Positions 33,597 through 45,107 of a stretch of 64,000 nt of DNA are shown one piece after another. A program made the position numbers and the translations under genes. The notes beneath the pieces were generated by a model. The model did no database searches. It saw only the letters and a program-made list of their open reading frames with translations, and was not told the origin of the DNA. This DNA is from Echria macrotheca (lineage: Eukaryota > Ascomycota > Sordariomycetes > Sordariales > Schizotheciaceae): the NCBI GenBank assembly GCA_030411725.1, contig MU839827.1, positions 1,240,001 through 1,304,000 of the forward strand. The letters are read 5' to 3'. Within the stretch, counting starts at the first letter, position 1, and each line of letters begins with the position of its first letter.

Positions 33597-35586
33597 ATGG
33601 TGCAACCAAAGTCAAAGAAGTCGGTCGGGCTCGGCAACACGCTGATGAACGACCGGTTCGGCAAAGGCAAGGGCGCTGATCGCAAAAGGGGCACGGGCGT
33701 GGTCCGGGTGAACCACGAGACGGGCGAGGAGTATATCACCAACGACAGGCAAGAGGCGTCATGGGTCAAGATGCGCTCCGTCACGGAGCAAGGCGCGCTT
33801 GATGAGTTCCTCGCGACGGCTCAGCTGGCGGGAACCGACTTCACGGCCGAGAAATCGAACAACGTCAAGATTATCCACACAGATCAGCGCAACCCCTATC
33901 TCTTGTCTGTAGCGGAGGAGAGGGCGGTGCTTGGGAAACAACGCGAGAACAAGGCCAAGCTGACGGTGCCGCGGCGGCCACACTGGGATGCTAAGACGAC
34001 GCCAGAGGAACTCGATCGTCTTGAGAGGGAAGCCTTCCTCAACTGGAGAAGAGGTCTCGCCGAAGTTCAAGAGACGCAAGATCTGTTGATGACGCCTTTT
34101 GAGCGGAATCTCGAGGTCTGGAGGCAGCTGTGGAGAGTTATTGAGCGTTCGGATGTTGTGGTCCAGATTGTCGACGCTAGGAGCCCGCTCCTCTTTCGAT
34201 CCGAGGATCTGGAGACCTATGTCAAGGACGTGGACCCGAAGAAGCAGAACCTGCTACTTATCAACAAGGCCGATATGATGACATACAAGCAAAGGAAAGT
34301 CTGGGCGGACTACCTCAAGGGAGCGGGAATCGCCTACCAGTTCTTCTCTGCGCAGTTAGCCAAAGAGCGGATTGAAGCTGGTGAATACGATGAGGACTCT
34401 GAGGAGGAGGATGTAGATGGGGGCGAGGGCTCGTCTGCGCAACAGCAAGAGGCTGCTTCATCCGATGAGGACGACTCTGACGAAGATGGATCAGAAGATG
34501 AAGTGGAAGACGCAGATACTAGGATCTTGACTGTGGAGGAACTCGAGAGCATGTTTTTGCAGTATGCGCCGGAAGACATAGGTGAGTTCATGTCCCAGTT
34601 CTGTGCCGCAACAAATGTTAACACGAGCAGGCCCGGACCGAAAGCTTCAAGTTGGATTAGTTGGATACCCCAATGTCGGAAAGTCATCCACCATCAACGC
34701 CCTTATCGGCGCCAAGAAGGTGTCCGTCTCTTCCACGCCAGGCAAAACCAAGCATTTCCAGACGATCCACCTCAGCGACAAGGTCATCCTCTGCGATTGC
34801 CCAGGCCTCGTATTCCCCAACTTCGCTAGCACAAAAGCCGATCTGGTTTGCAATGGTGTGCTTCCCATCGATCAGCTCAGGGAGTACACCGGACCGGTTA
34901 CGCTTGTCACGCGCAGGATCCCCAAGCCGTTCCTCGAGGCTATCTACGGTATCCAAATCAAGATGCGGCCGATAGAAGAAGGCGGGACTGGTATGCCTAC
35001 AGCCGAGGAGCTTCTTGTGGCGTATGCCCGCCACAGAGGTTTTATGACGCAGGGCCAAGGCCAGCCAGACCAGTCGAGAGCGGCCCGATATGTCCTGAAG
35101 GACTATGTCAACGGCAAGCTTTTGTACTGCGAGCCGCCGCCTGGTGATATCGATGGAAAGGAGTTCAACGCCGAGTTATATGATGCCGCTCACCTTCCCG
35201 AGAAGAGGCAAGAGGCGTTCAATGCCGCTATGGAGGCCGTGGCTCTTGAGGAGGCCGAACTCGACGATGATGCGTCCCTTGCAGAGTTTGTGGCTCTTCC
35301 CCAAGGAGCCAAGTCAAAAAAACTGGACAAGGCCTTCTTCAAACCTGGATCCCGGAATGCTGGCCACGTGAGCATGCCCTTTAATCATCGGTATACGGAG
35401 CAAGGGAAGGTGGAGATAGGGAACGGAAAGCCGTTGAGCAGTCGCAAGATGAGGATGATGTTGGCGATGGAGCAGGGTGTTGACCCCAAGGAAGTTCAGT
35501 TGATGGGTGGGAAGAAGCATTTCAAGGGAGGCAAGAATCCGAAGAAGAAGCTTCGGGCTACGAATAAGCAGGCGGATGATGACTAG
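33597..35586 (+). CDS. LSG1: Cytoplasmic 60S biogenesis GTPase Lsg1
   Basis: Lsg1 is a circularly permuted GTPase that releases the export adaptor Nmd3 from 60S subunits in the cytoplasm. Exons 33597-34581 and 34631-35586 give 646 aa; the intron is 49 nt (GTGAGT..CAG). The permuted order is visible: G4 (NKAD, about residue 223) comes before G1 (GYPNVGKSS, about 340), G2 (STPGKTKHFQT) and G3 (DCPG). Between G4 and G1 is a long acidic insert. The start MVQPKSKKSVGLGNTLMNDRFG fits the family; the open frame upstream of 33597 is 5' UTR. The C-terminus is Lys-rich (KKHFKGGKNPKKKLR), as in relatives. Confidence 0.95.
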
Positions 35587-36918
35587 GAACTTGGTTTGCA
35601 TTGCTAAATAGACGGTTGAATCATGAAATATGATAAGAACAATATTATGATATGGGGTTTACCATCTTTGGCGATGATGAGATTTCTCAATGGCGACAAT
35701 AGAACAAGCAGCTTGACAAGCAGCTTGGGTTGGGCTTGTTGACGGCTCTGATGATTTCGATATCTTGGGTGCAATCGTGGGAATGCACGGAGGTGCACTA
35801 TACAGATGATCTCGAGGGAGGGATTGGTTTAAAAAAAGAAACTGGTCTTGAACCAGATTCGAACCCGCGACCTAAAAGTTACAAGACCCAAATCTGGAAG
35901 AGGTAATGTGGCCGGGGATACTTACCGCTGCACCACGGAGCCGTAAGACCCAATTTTCCGGCCGGGCAGCTTTGGACGGAGCGGGTCGCGTCTCGGACAC
36001 GGGAGCGGGCTCCACGCCCGACGACAAGACGCGACTGCATAGTACGACCAAAACCTGCTCACAATCAAGTTCTCAACCACCACCCAAATAATTGCAAATG
36101 ACCAGGGAAAAAATATGAGAAAAAAAATAATAGGTGCCGACCGGCAAAAAGAGCGATCAGGATGCCTGCTGCTTGCACAACTGGATCCCTACGGCCGGAA
36201 AAACTGGTGCAAGGCGGCGTTTTTCCTCAACGGTGCTATGGTTCTCACGGCGGCCTGTCGGAGACCCGTCCCGTCGGACAGGTCTCTCGGTCGACCTACA
36301 TAGGCTCAACAGTCGCAAGCGTCCCTGCTTCTGTTCCGGTGATATTGGGAGGGATAGTTTTGGACTATATACCCCCATCTCAACTCCCTCCATCCCAACT
36401 CCCAAAGATGCATACCACCATGGCCACCACCACCTGCGCACACAACCTAAGGTACCTACCACTAGTGTGCGAAGCCTTTGCCCATCCCATTCATTCCATC
36501 GCTCGCCTCGCCCTGCCCCTTCAAACCCTGCGATGATATTTTCTTTCTTGGTGTATTGTATCTGTCTGTCTGTTTCCTGGCGATTTTTATCTTTCCATCT
36601 TTCCATCTCTACACCTACCAACCGTACTCCACACACACACTGCGTTTGCCTTTTGTGTTTACTATCTTTCGTTAACCAAAACAAAACTCGCGATACCTAT
36701 TCTTTGGTGTATCGCTTTTCGACGACTCCCCCCCCCCTTCTTCCCAACCGTCCAAGCAATTCGTGTTCATGATGATGTTAAGGACCTAACCGACAAAACG
36801 CTTTTTTTTTCTTTCTAATACTCTGGCTTGCGCCGCGGTATTCATCGTATGTCTAGGTCTATCCTATCTACCCAAATTATACGATAATACTCCACGCGCC
36901 TGCATCTATTCTGATAAA
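35587..36918. other. Intergenic between LSG1 and the secreted protein gene
   Basis: These 1.3 kb lie between convergent 3' ends. Apart from the tRNA-like element at 35844-35942 I see no gene. The part 36360-36780 is strongly CT/CA-rich on the plus strand, and open frames there (for example 36134-36772) are low-complexity Ser/Pro/Cys and not credible. Confidence 0.5.
35844..35942 (-). tRNA. tRNA-like element, probably degenerate
   Basis: On the minus strand an A box (TGGTGCAGCGG) lies seven bases after GGCTCCG, and a B box (GGTTCGAATCT) follows about 66 bases later, as in an intron-containing tRNA gene. However the 3' end pairs poorly with GGCTCCG, the T-stem has a mismatch, and I cannot place an anticodon loop. 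Instead the 3' part (GGTCTTG..CAAGACC) pairs with itself. I read this as a tRNA relic or a Pol III-derived repeat, not a working tRNA. Confidence 0.3.
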
Positions 36919-38428
36919 TCAGACCTCCGGCTTCTTCTTGCACTTTTTCACTTCTCTCTCCCTCTCCTTCCTTGCCTTCCTCTCTTCCTTTGTCTCCTTT
37001 TTCTTTCCGCCGCTCTCTTCCTTCTTCTCTTCCATCTTCTCCTCCTTCGGCTCCTCCATCTTGTCTTCCGCCTTCTTGTCCTCCTTCACCTCTTCCTTTA
37101 CCTCTTCCTGCTTCTTCTCCTCCTCTTTCTTGTCTTCCTTTACTTCTTCATTCTTCTCCTTTACCTCCTTCTTGTCTTCCTTCTTCTCCTCCTTCTTCTC
37201 CTCCTTCTCCTTCTTGTCTTCCACCTTGTCTTGATTCTTCTTCTTGGGTGCCTCCTCGTTCTTCTTGCCCACCATATCTGCGTTGTATTCCTCAACCTTC
37301 TTCTCCTTGTCCACCTTTTCTTCCTTACCCGTCTCGACCTTGTCCGCCTTCCCACCGTCTACCGGTTTTCGATCTCTGTCGTCCTCCTCCCCATAGACAT
37401 TATCAGGCAACCATTTCTCGGGCGGCAGATAATACCCATGACTCTGCCGGACGGTATACTTGGCACCGTCCACATCAACGTAACCATTATTGGTAGCGTC
37501 CCTGATGCCCAAGAAGGGATTTGCATAGTATGCACAGTGGAGACTCGCATCCTTTCCGTTGCGCAAGAGCATGTACGCATTGAAGAAGATGCACTGGTAC
37601 TTGACCTCGCCCGTATCCTGATCCCACCTGAACAGCCGGGTGCACTTCTCGGCACACTTCTCGGGCTCGTATTTGGACGTGGGGAATATTTCCATGCCGA
37701 GATATCCTCCCCTGGCCTTGATGGCCGCGTTGCCGAAGGGCACAGGGCCGTAGAACCATTCGATGTCGGGCCCGGGGTTGGTCTCGGGTGTAGGCTCCTT
37801 GGCGTAGAGGTTGGACCCAGCGAAGACAAGCTGGAAGTCGCCCTGGAAGGAGCCGAAGTTGATGGCGGAGGAGGCGTCGAGGGCGGCGGAGAAGAAGGCA
37901 CACCTCATCAGGGTCACGGAGGGCGAGTCGGCAAGGCCGGGGCAGACCTTCGGGTCGGGAGTGAGGGTCTCGGGGTTAACTATCTCGGGCACTCGCTCAT
38001 AGTCTTGTCGGTGTTAGCAAGAGGGTCGACAGACGGGGTGGGACGGGATGGGACGGGATAAGGAACAGCTGACAGATGTTGAAGCTGGCACAGCCCGAGA
38101 TGCCATTGCATATCTTGGCGCAGATCTCGGGATCGTACTTGGCTGGCTCCGTCGTCGTGATGTAGGATCTGTCCTCGGCAGCAGCATGGAGGTTGACGAA
38201 GTCGGGAACAGGAGCAAAGCCCCCTGTGAGGCTTTCCACCTTGCCATACAACAGGGCAGAGTTGGTGAAAGCCTCATAGGCAAGGAAGGCCTCTGCCGTG
38301 TCGGGCTTGTCCACCCGCGGGCCGTTGAAGGGTCGAGCAGAGCACTTGACCTTCGGAGCGGCAGGTACCTTCTGAGCTGCAGCTCCAAGCCCGAAGGCGA
38401 GCATCGAGATAATAGTCTCCGTCCTCAT
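36919..38428 (-). CDS. Secreted PAN/Apple-like protein with Lys/Glu-rich tail
   Basis: Exons 38074-38428 and 36919-38003 give 479 aa; the 70-nt intron (GTCAGC..CTAAC..AAG) is inside the first Cys-rich unit and restores CASFNIYYERVPEIV. A signal peptide is clear (MRTETIISMLAFGLGAAAQ). Two PAN-like units follow: EICAKICNGISGCASFNIYYE near residue 100, and PEKCAEKCTRLFRWDQDTG..CIFFN near 230-260. From about residue 325 to the end the protein is almost all Lys and Glu/Asp, with repeats such as KEEKKEEKKEDKKE and VKEDKKEEEKK. The N-terminal part resembles uncharacterised cell-surface proteins of Sordariomycetes; function is unknown. It is divergent from the uL5m gene. Confidence 0.85.
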
Positions 38429-39245
38429 CCTGGAGAGTCAATTTGAATATGAAGGTGGAAGAGCAAAAAGAGCTTTGCAGAAACGAAGCATGGATATTGT
38501 GGCCGAAGCCAGGAACTACTTATGTACCTATCCCACCGGACCCTCATCACACCATGTGGCCCATTTGCTCGTGAAAAGCTTGGAGCATTCTTGTATGGAC
38601 CCCCGAGACTTGACGACATAGTTGACGCCCGAGCGTTCGACGAGGCACGCTATAGACCAAGGCCTAGTTTAGCCAACTCATGTCCTATGTTTGCTATGTG
38701 ACACATTGCATTCCGCTCCAACTCGAGGTATTGTACACCGAGGTCGAGAGTCCACGAGAGAGCCCAGAAGCTCCCGGCCGGCATAAGATGTACAGAAAGA
38801 GGATAATGATCCATTGCACATATCGTCAACAATCCTGACGAGTCCTAAATCCCCGCTGCTTTTCTTACCTTCTTCGAGAGCAACTAGGCTGATGGACATG
38901 CAGAGTCGTCGCAGGTGCAAAGTCCGATGCGCCGGCGTCGGCGGTCATGCTGAAGTTCAACTAGAGTGCATATACCATGCTACACATAGATCAGCCATTG
39001 AGGTTCACGATGCAGTTGATCCTAGCTGCATCTGTGAGGACCTCACCCGAAAGGTTGCATGTCGATGAGTCGAACCTCGACGAAGTTAGGTCGTTCCCAC
39101 TCACAACCCTAACCCTCAATCTCGAATCCTCCTGTCTTGGCGCGCTTGGACCCCGAAAATTTCCAGTCCATCACATCTCAATTGAAGGCCAGTTTCCCGT
39201 CGAAGCTGCGCGTCTTGCTCTCAACCGCCTCTCCCGCCCGCCACG
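38429..39245. promoter_or_regulatory. Divergent promoter, secreted protein / MRPL7
   Basis: These 817 bp lie between two divergent start codons. A telomere-like AACCCTAACCCT lies at 39105-39116, 130-141 bp before the MRPL7 start. No coding exon is visible. Confidence 0.45.
39105..39116 (+). promoter_or_regulatory. Telomere-like AACCCTAACCCT box upstream of MRPL7
   Basis: Two telomeric units 130-141 bp before the uL5m start codon, in the promoter shared with the secreted-protein gene. Distance from the start fits a Tbf1-type activator site. Confidence 0.5.
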
Positions 39246-40360
39246 ATGGCCAGTCTTCGCGGTGTTTCCAGACCAGCCCGCGGGCTCCCAATCTGCAATC
39301 CATCACGCTCCGTATTCCCAGCATGCACGCGACGGAATGGGTCAACACAGGCAGCTGAGGCGGCCGCGCCCATACCCGAGCTCCTCGAGCTCGAGACCGA
39401 CTCCAAGCTCGACGCCCCCGAACTGAGCCCCGAGGAGAAGAAGATCTTCCGGCCATGGAAGCGCGCCGCCGACCGCAAGATTCCCCTGCCCGGCAGCAGG
39501 TATCAATACCATCCACCAAAGTACTACCGCGGTCCGCTGCATCCCATCCAGTCGCCGGCCGCGTCCGACCCCGTCGCTCGCGACTTCGTCCCGGGGCCGT
39601 TCAGCTTCCCCAGGTTACGCCAGACGCTCTACTCGACCATCGCGCCCGACCTCATGACGCTCGCTTATCTCCATACGCCGCCAGGGACGCCCAAGAAGGA
39701 GCCGGCCGAGCGGCTGCGAACCTGGGACGACTCGTCACCTTACCACAAGAACCGTCCTCTCCGCGCCCCGCGTGGCGCTCCCGTCCTGCCGCTCCGGGAA
39801 CGAAATATAACGTTCCGCAACATCCCTGAGATCAAGGAGATCACGCTGGCGACCTACGTGCCGCAGGCGATCAAGGATGCCGACCACCTGGTTGTGGCCC
39901 GGACCGCGCTGCTGGCGCTGACCGGCACGCTGCCGGATATCACCAAGACGAATTCCAACGTTGCCCAGTGGCAGATCATCAAGGGGAAGAAGTCGGGCGT
40001 CAAGACGACCATGTACGGCAACGACGCCTATGACTTTCTGGACCGGTGTATCAACATCGTCTTTCCTCGCATCAAGGACTGGAAGGGTATCGAGGCGAGC
40101 ACCGGAGACAGCTGCGGTAACTTGTCGTGGGGGTTTACACCCGACCAGTTGGCTCTCTTCCCCGAGATCGAGGTCAACTATGATATGTATCCTGCCAAGG
40201 CAAGTCACGACGCGGAACGTCCTATTTCCTTGCTGACACTTTGACGCAGATGATTCCCGGCTGCAGAGTATTTGTAAAGACCTCGGCGACATCCGACAGA
40301 CAGGCCAGGTTACTACTACAGGCACTAGGCATTCCGTTCACCGGAGAGATTAGGGATTAG
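39246..40360 (+). CDS. MRPL7: Mitochondrial large-subunit ribosomal protein uL5m
   Basis: This is the mitochondrial uL5 of the 54S subunit (yeast Mrpl7), which contacts 5S-equivalent and central-protuberance rRNA elements. Exons 39246-40199 and 40250-40360 give 354 aa. The N-terminus is Arg/Ser-rich (MASLRGVSRPARG..), a mitochondrial presequence. The uL5 core includes ITLATYVPQAIKDADHLVVA, TLPDITKTNSNVAQWQI, AYDFLDRCINIVFPRIKDW and GFTPDQLALFPEIEVNYD. The C-terminal exon gives MIPGCRVFVKTSATSD and ends LLQALGIPFTGEIRD. The intron is 50 nt and starts with GCAAGT: a GC-AG intron, required because only phase 0 after AAG keeps the conserved MIPGC frame. The branch point is CTGAC. Confidence 0.94.
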
Positions 40361-40616
40361 GACGTTGAATACCCCCGTGTATAATACAAACAACATGTAC
40401 ATCTTGTAACACCACACATAGAGCACCAGCGCTGCATCTGAATCTAGAGAGGTGGCAAGCATGGTCACAACTTTTATTCTCATGTTCCTTTTGTACAATC
40501 TCCCGAGATGGCCACCCATTCATGGTATAAGCGAGAAACCGAACCTAAACGCCGCCGATGCATTATCCCTTTTCTTTTCCCCTGATGCCCCTAGTGTAAT
40601 GTCCCAGCATGCCGAC

Positions 40617-41318
40617 TCAAGCCGAGCCCTTGCCGCCTGCCGCCGCCTTCGCCTTCAGCCCGTTCATGATCTGATCGACGGCATCCATATCGCTCGCATC
40701 GACCTTGTCCACGAGGCCCTCGTGGCCCTTCTTTTTCAGTTCCTCGGCCGCCACGTCCATGGCCGGCTGGTAATTCCGCACCGCCGAGCTGAGCGCGTAG
40801 ATGGCCTTGCGCCGGACCGCCTCGTGCTCGTCGTCGTGCGTCGCGAGGTGCACGAGCCGCGGCAGGCCGCCCCGCGCGAGCAGCCTCTCCTGCGTCTTTT
40901 GGTTGTTCTGCACCGCCGTGCCGACGCACCACGCCGCCATGCGGCGGAGGTCCTGCTCCTCGTGCTGCAGGAGGTCGAGCAGCGGCGGCCAGAGCGACAG
41001 GGTCTCGAGGTTGTTGGCGTTGTCGAGCGACTCGATCAGCTGCTCGAAGTTGTCAAAGGCCATCAGCCGGTCGTCGAGCGTGATTGTCGGATCGGAAGTG
41101 TCGGTGATCAGCTCCATCGCCGCCTTCATCAGCTCGGCCTCGGACGGGCCGCCGAAGAGGGCCGCGAGGAGCTCCGGGTTTAGGTTGCTTCCTGTTGGCG
41201 CTGCTGCTGCGGCTCCGTCTGTGTCATTGGTCGCCGCCGCGGCACCCTGCGCGGTAGCGCCTTGGGGTTTGGTGTTCTCGATGCCCCATTTTAGGAGGTT
41301 GCTGAGGTTCTTGTCCAT
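40617..41318 (-). CDS. FES1: Hsp70 nucleotide exchange factor Fes1
   Basis: Fes1 (HspBP1 type) releases ADP from cytosolic Hsp70 and helps deliver misfolded proteins to the proteasome. It is a single exon of 233 aa. The start MDKNLSNLLKWGIENTK is the conserved Fes1 N-terminus. An Ala/Thr-rich linker follows, then armadillo-type helices with NLETLSLWPPLLDLL, HEEQDLRRMAAWCVGTAVQNN and HDDEHEAVRRKAIYALSSAVRNYQ. The C-terminus is short and charged (LKAKAAAGGKGSA). A perfect heat shock element lies about 231 bp upstream, fitting the known Hsf1 control of FES1 in yeast. Confidence 0.94.
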   Translation of the reverse strand: MDKNLSNLLKWGIENTKPQGATAQGAAAATNDTDGAAAAAPTGSNLNPELLAALFGGPSEAELMKAAMELITDTSDPTITLDDRLMAFDNFEQLIESLDNANNLETLSLWPPLLDLLQHEEQDLRRMAAWCVGTAVQNNQKTQERLLARGGLPRLVHLATHDDEHEAVRRKAIYALSSAVRNYQPAMDVAAEELKKKGHEGLVDKVDASDMDAVDQIMNGLKAKAAAGGKGSA

Positions 41319-43102
41319 GGCGGGGTTGTTGCGCCTGTTTGATTATTTGTTTTTTTTTTCTTCTTCTTGGGTTGGATCAAATGCACAGTTTGTGAAGTTT
41401 GATAACCGTAAGAGTGTAATATATAACGGTCAGTGACACAGGTTGTGTGTTGGTTTTGAACCTTACTGTTTACTGTTTGGTTGCCCAATCAAGACTTTCA
41501 ATATCTGCTTCCAAATCAGGACGTTGCGCTTCTTTGGTGTTCTTCATGGTTCAAGAAATTTCTGACCCAAAGCGGCTTAGCGCAACCCCCACGTGCTCGA
41601 CTCAAAATTGACTTTGAGGACTTGGTTTCTCATGCCTTTCGGAGCCAAGTTTGTAAACTATTTACTGCACTATACGCACGTACGTGTAAATATCAGGATC
41701 TAGGGCCACGGAGATTTTGCAGATGCAAACGGACTAACAATCGGCCATGTCGGAGACATGCGTGCCATCGACATGGGCGGATTCAACAGTTTTGTGTGGT
41801 CCGTGCCCTTACCCCGCCACAAAAAAAGAACAGGAGCAAAAAAAAGTGGGAAGCTGCCCCACCATGCCCCTCGTAGCTGCGCTTGGTCTAGGGAATAGCT
41901 TCACCAAGCGCGCCCCCGCCTCCTCCGAAGGCCGGTCAGGGGCATCAAAGACTATTTGTCCTGATGCTCAGCTACATGATCCCAGACAGTTCTCTGCAGG
42001 AGTTCGTCTCCATTCTTGACGCGGAGAACCACCTCTGACAGCCCTATCTAGGTTACCAGATTGGAGCTTTGGGCAGTCAGCACCCGTCGGCAACACTTCC
42101 CAGGCAGTTGCTGTCGCTTGGCATAAGTTTAGGTTGAAGCATGTTCATGGGTGTCAGGGCCATAGATATCGCCATTATACAGACCCTGTGACAGGAGCCG
42201 TTCGGTAATCTGTCTGTTATAATAAGGCTGCCGTTATTGCCCTTGTGTTGTCTGGGATATTGTTTCGGAGTGAGAAGCTGGCGAGGAAACATCCCGCTCC
42301 CGGCCATGCATACGTACACCGCCGCCGATTCAATAAGACCCGGAGGTTGCGATAAAGAAGCCTGCTTGGCAGGTACAAATCGTGATGCTGCCATACACAT
42401 CCGTTTGTAAATCATGCCACCACGAGAATGTAGACGCCTGGCGAAAGCGTACGTCAGCTTCGTCTCATAAGGATACGGCGGCCGATGCTATGGTGGGTTC
42501 AACACAGAATCCGGGTTGCCAAGAGATATCCGGTGGGCAGAAAATGCTCGTTGCCTGAACGAGCCGGCGGTCTTGGGGGAAAAGGGGACAACCAGCCACG
42601 CTCAATGACGAAGCCGTGGCCAAACCAACCTCGTCTTCTCAATAAGCTATTGAGCGTCTACACTCGTGAAGGGACGATTTGGCGAGGAAAATTCGACCCG
42701 ATTCGTTCAAGGGCGGCAAGCAGATCCCTTGTTTCTCAAATTAGGCGGTCTCGCCTGCCCACAGCAAACCCACCGCCCACCGCCACACTCAGTCCCGCGG
42801 GGCCCTCCCTCACTGAGCACCAGTTGGCTTCTGCATTCTGTGACATCGCCGCAGGGGCCCCAGCCTTCCTTCCTCCTCCGCACATCACCCATCCCCTCGT
42901 CTACCCAAAAGACCTTACCTTAAATCCACCTCCCTTTTCCAACCTCGCGCCAAACCGCACTCTCAATTTTTCTCTTCCCCCGTTGCTTGTCTCACCCATC
43001 GCTCAGACGATCCCGGAATCGCACGAGCCCCATCTTTGCTCTTCGACTCTGCACCTGGACCCTATCGTGCCGCTTTTTCCCACAATCTTCTAATCTTTCA
43101 CA
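41319..43102. promoter_or_regulatory. Long divergent upstream region, FES1 / actin
   Basis: These 1.8 kb separate FES1 and actin. A heat shock element lies at 41550-41562. The 200 bp before the actin ATG are pyrimidine-rich (42900-43100), as usual for strongly expressed fungal genes. Open frames in the middle (for example 42485-43093) carry no recognisable domain. Confidence 0.45.
41550..41562. promoter_or_regulatory. Heat shock element (three-unit) upstream of FES1
   Basis: The plus strand reads TTCAAGAAATTTC, a perfect TTCnnGAAnnTTC, 231 bp before the FES1 start. Hsf1 binds this arrangement. A further TTC-rich stretch lies just upstream (41530-41545). Confidence 0.6.
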
Positions 43103-44700
43103 ATGGAGGGTACGTAGCGATCTCGCTCCCACCCAGCCCGATACACATCCCCGCTTTGCCCGATCGTGATGTCCGCTGCCCGCATCGCAAACGACCGAGT
43201 ACTGATTGGATTTTCTGCCTACAGAAGAGGTCGCCGCCCTCGTTATCGACAATGGGTAAGCCCGGAATCCACGCGCCCCCTCATCTCACCGACTCTCGCG
43301 GGTGGAGGCGGACCAACACCGGGAAAGCTTCTCACGACGGTCGACCCGGTGCCCCGCCATCGAGAAGGATGAAATCGAGGACTATATTGAGAGCAACAGA
43401 ACTGACGGATCATTAGTTCGGGCATGTGCAAGGCCGGTTTCGCCGGTGATGATGCTCCCCGTGCCGTCTTCCGTAAGTCTTGGCGCCCCGGGATCGAGCC
43501 CGCCGATATATACCGCCAGGTCGGCTCGAACATTGCGCAGGGAGAGATAGACTAACATTTTGGCTCAGCTTCCATCGTCGGCCGTCCCCGCCATCATGGG
43601 TAAGTCTGGGAAAAGGCCGGAAAAGGAACTCCGCTGACCACGCACAGCATCATGATTGGTATGGGCCAGAAGGACTCGTATGTCGGCGACGAGGCGCAAT
43701 CTAAGCGTGGTATCCTTACCCTCCGCTATCCTATCGAGCACGGTGTCGTTACCAACTGGGACGACATGGAGAAGATCTGGCATCACACTTTCTACAACGA
43801 GCTCCGTGTGGCTCCTGAGGAGCACCCCGTCCTCCTGACCGAGGCCCCGATCAACCCCAAGTCCAACCGTGAGAAGATGACGCAGATCGTGTTCGAGACG
43901 TTCAACGCGCCCGCATTCTATGTCTCGATCCAGGCCGTCCTTTCCCTGTACGCCTCCGGTCGTACCACTGGTATCGTGCTCGACTCTGGTGACGGTGTCA
44001 CGCACGTCGTGCCCATCTACGAAGGTTTCGCCCTGCCCCACGCTATTGCTCGTGTGGACATGGCTGGCCGTGACCTTACCGACTACCTGATGAAGATCCT
44101 GGCTGAGCGCGGCTACACGTTCTCGACCACGGCCGAGCGTGAAATTGTCCGCGACATCAAGGAGAAGCTCTGCTACGTCGCCCTCGACTTCGAGCAGGAG
44201 ATCCAGACTGCTGCCCAGAGCTCGAGCTTGGAGAAGTCTTACGAGCTTCCCGACGGCCAGGTCATCACGATCGGCAACGAGCGTTTCCGTGCTCCCGAGG
44301 CTCTCTTCCAGCCCTCGGTTCTCGGTCTCGAGAGCGGCGGTATCCACGTCACCACTTTCAACTCGATCATGAAGTGCGACGTCGATGTCCGCAAGGATCT
44401 CTATGGCAACATTGTCATGGTAAGTTTTTTTTGGGGGGAGAGCCAAATTCTGTGCTAATAATGTGCTAGTCTGGTGGCACCACCATGTACCCTGGTCTCT
44501 CGGATCGTATGCAGAAGGAGATCACTGCTCTTGCTCCTTCGTCGATGAAGGTCAAGATCATTGCTCCTCCCGAGAGAAAGTACTCTGTCTGGATCGGTGG
44601 TTCCATCCTTGCCTCGCTCTCGACGTTCCAGCAGATGTGGATCTCGAAGCAGGAGTACGACGAGAGCGGCCCGTCGATTGTGCACCGCAAGTGCTTCTAA
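43103..44700 (+). CDS. ACT1: Actin
   Basis: Six exons (43103-43109, 43225-43255, 43417-43472, 43569-43599, 43648-44419, 44470-44700) join to exactly 375 aa. The start exon is only 7 nt. The product begins [25 protein letters not shown] and ends SGPSIVHRKCF. The nucleotide-binding loops ([19 protein letters not shown]) and the hinge are intact. It is almost identical to Neurospora actin as I remember it; visible differences include Ala in HAIARVDMAG and Leu in PGLSDRMQ. Introns are 115, 161, 96, 48 and 50 nt, all GT-AG, and cluster at the 5' end. This is the only actin in the window; tropomyosin at 7.6 kb codes for its cable-binding partner. Confidence 0.98.
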
Positions 44701-45107
44701 AGTGTGTATACGCGTCCAGGCCGGTGGCGATGTGGCAAGATGGGCTGACAGTTGGGAGTAGCTCGTTAATTGGACAATTCTTCAATCACAAGCCAGTGCC
44801 GACTTCGACTATATCAGCCACGTCATGGGACCACCTTGGCACCGCGCATGTATCTCCTGATGGAGTCTCATATTTACGAAAAGTTTTGGCCCTGGTCGAG
44901 GGGGTTGTCGGGCGTCTATTCTCCGTTTGGGCGAGGCAAGGAGGGGTGTGTTTCCTAGGCGGGCGGATACGGATGCGCGGGCTGGCGCAGGACAAGTAGG
45001 CCGAGGTTGATGATACACTATTTTCTCCACCTGTTGTTGCACCACTCGGAGCCAGTTGCAGATTGGTCGCTTTTCGTAGTTGTCCGTAAGTAATGCGCGA
45101 ACTTGTG
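44701..45107. other. Intergenic between convergent actin and release-factor-like gene
   Basis: These 407 bp are between two 3' ends and presumably hold both 3' UTRs. I see no gene or notable repeat. Confidence 0.6.

Noticed and set aside
36134..36772. 212-aa plus-strand ORF with many Ser/Pro/His
   Set aside because: Low-complexity CT/CA-rich DNA; no introns, no domain, and overlapping frames are equally open.
37231..38061. 276-aa plus-strand ORF
   Set aside because: It is antisense to the secreted PAN-like gene, whose signal peptide, Cys pattern and splice sites are convincing.
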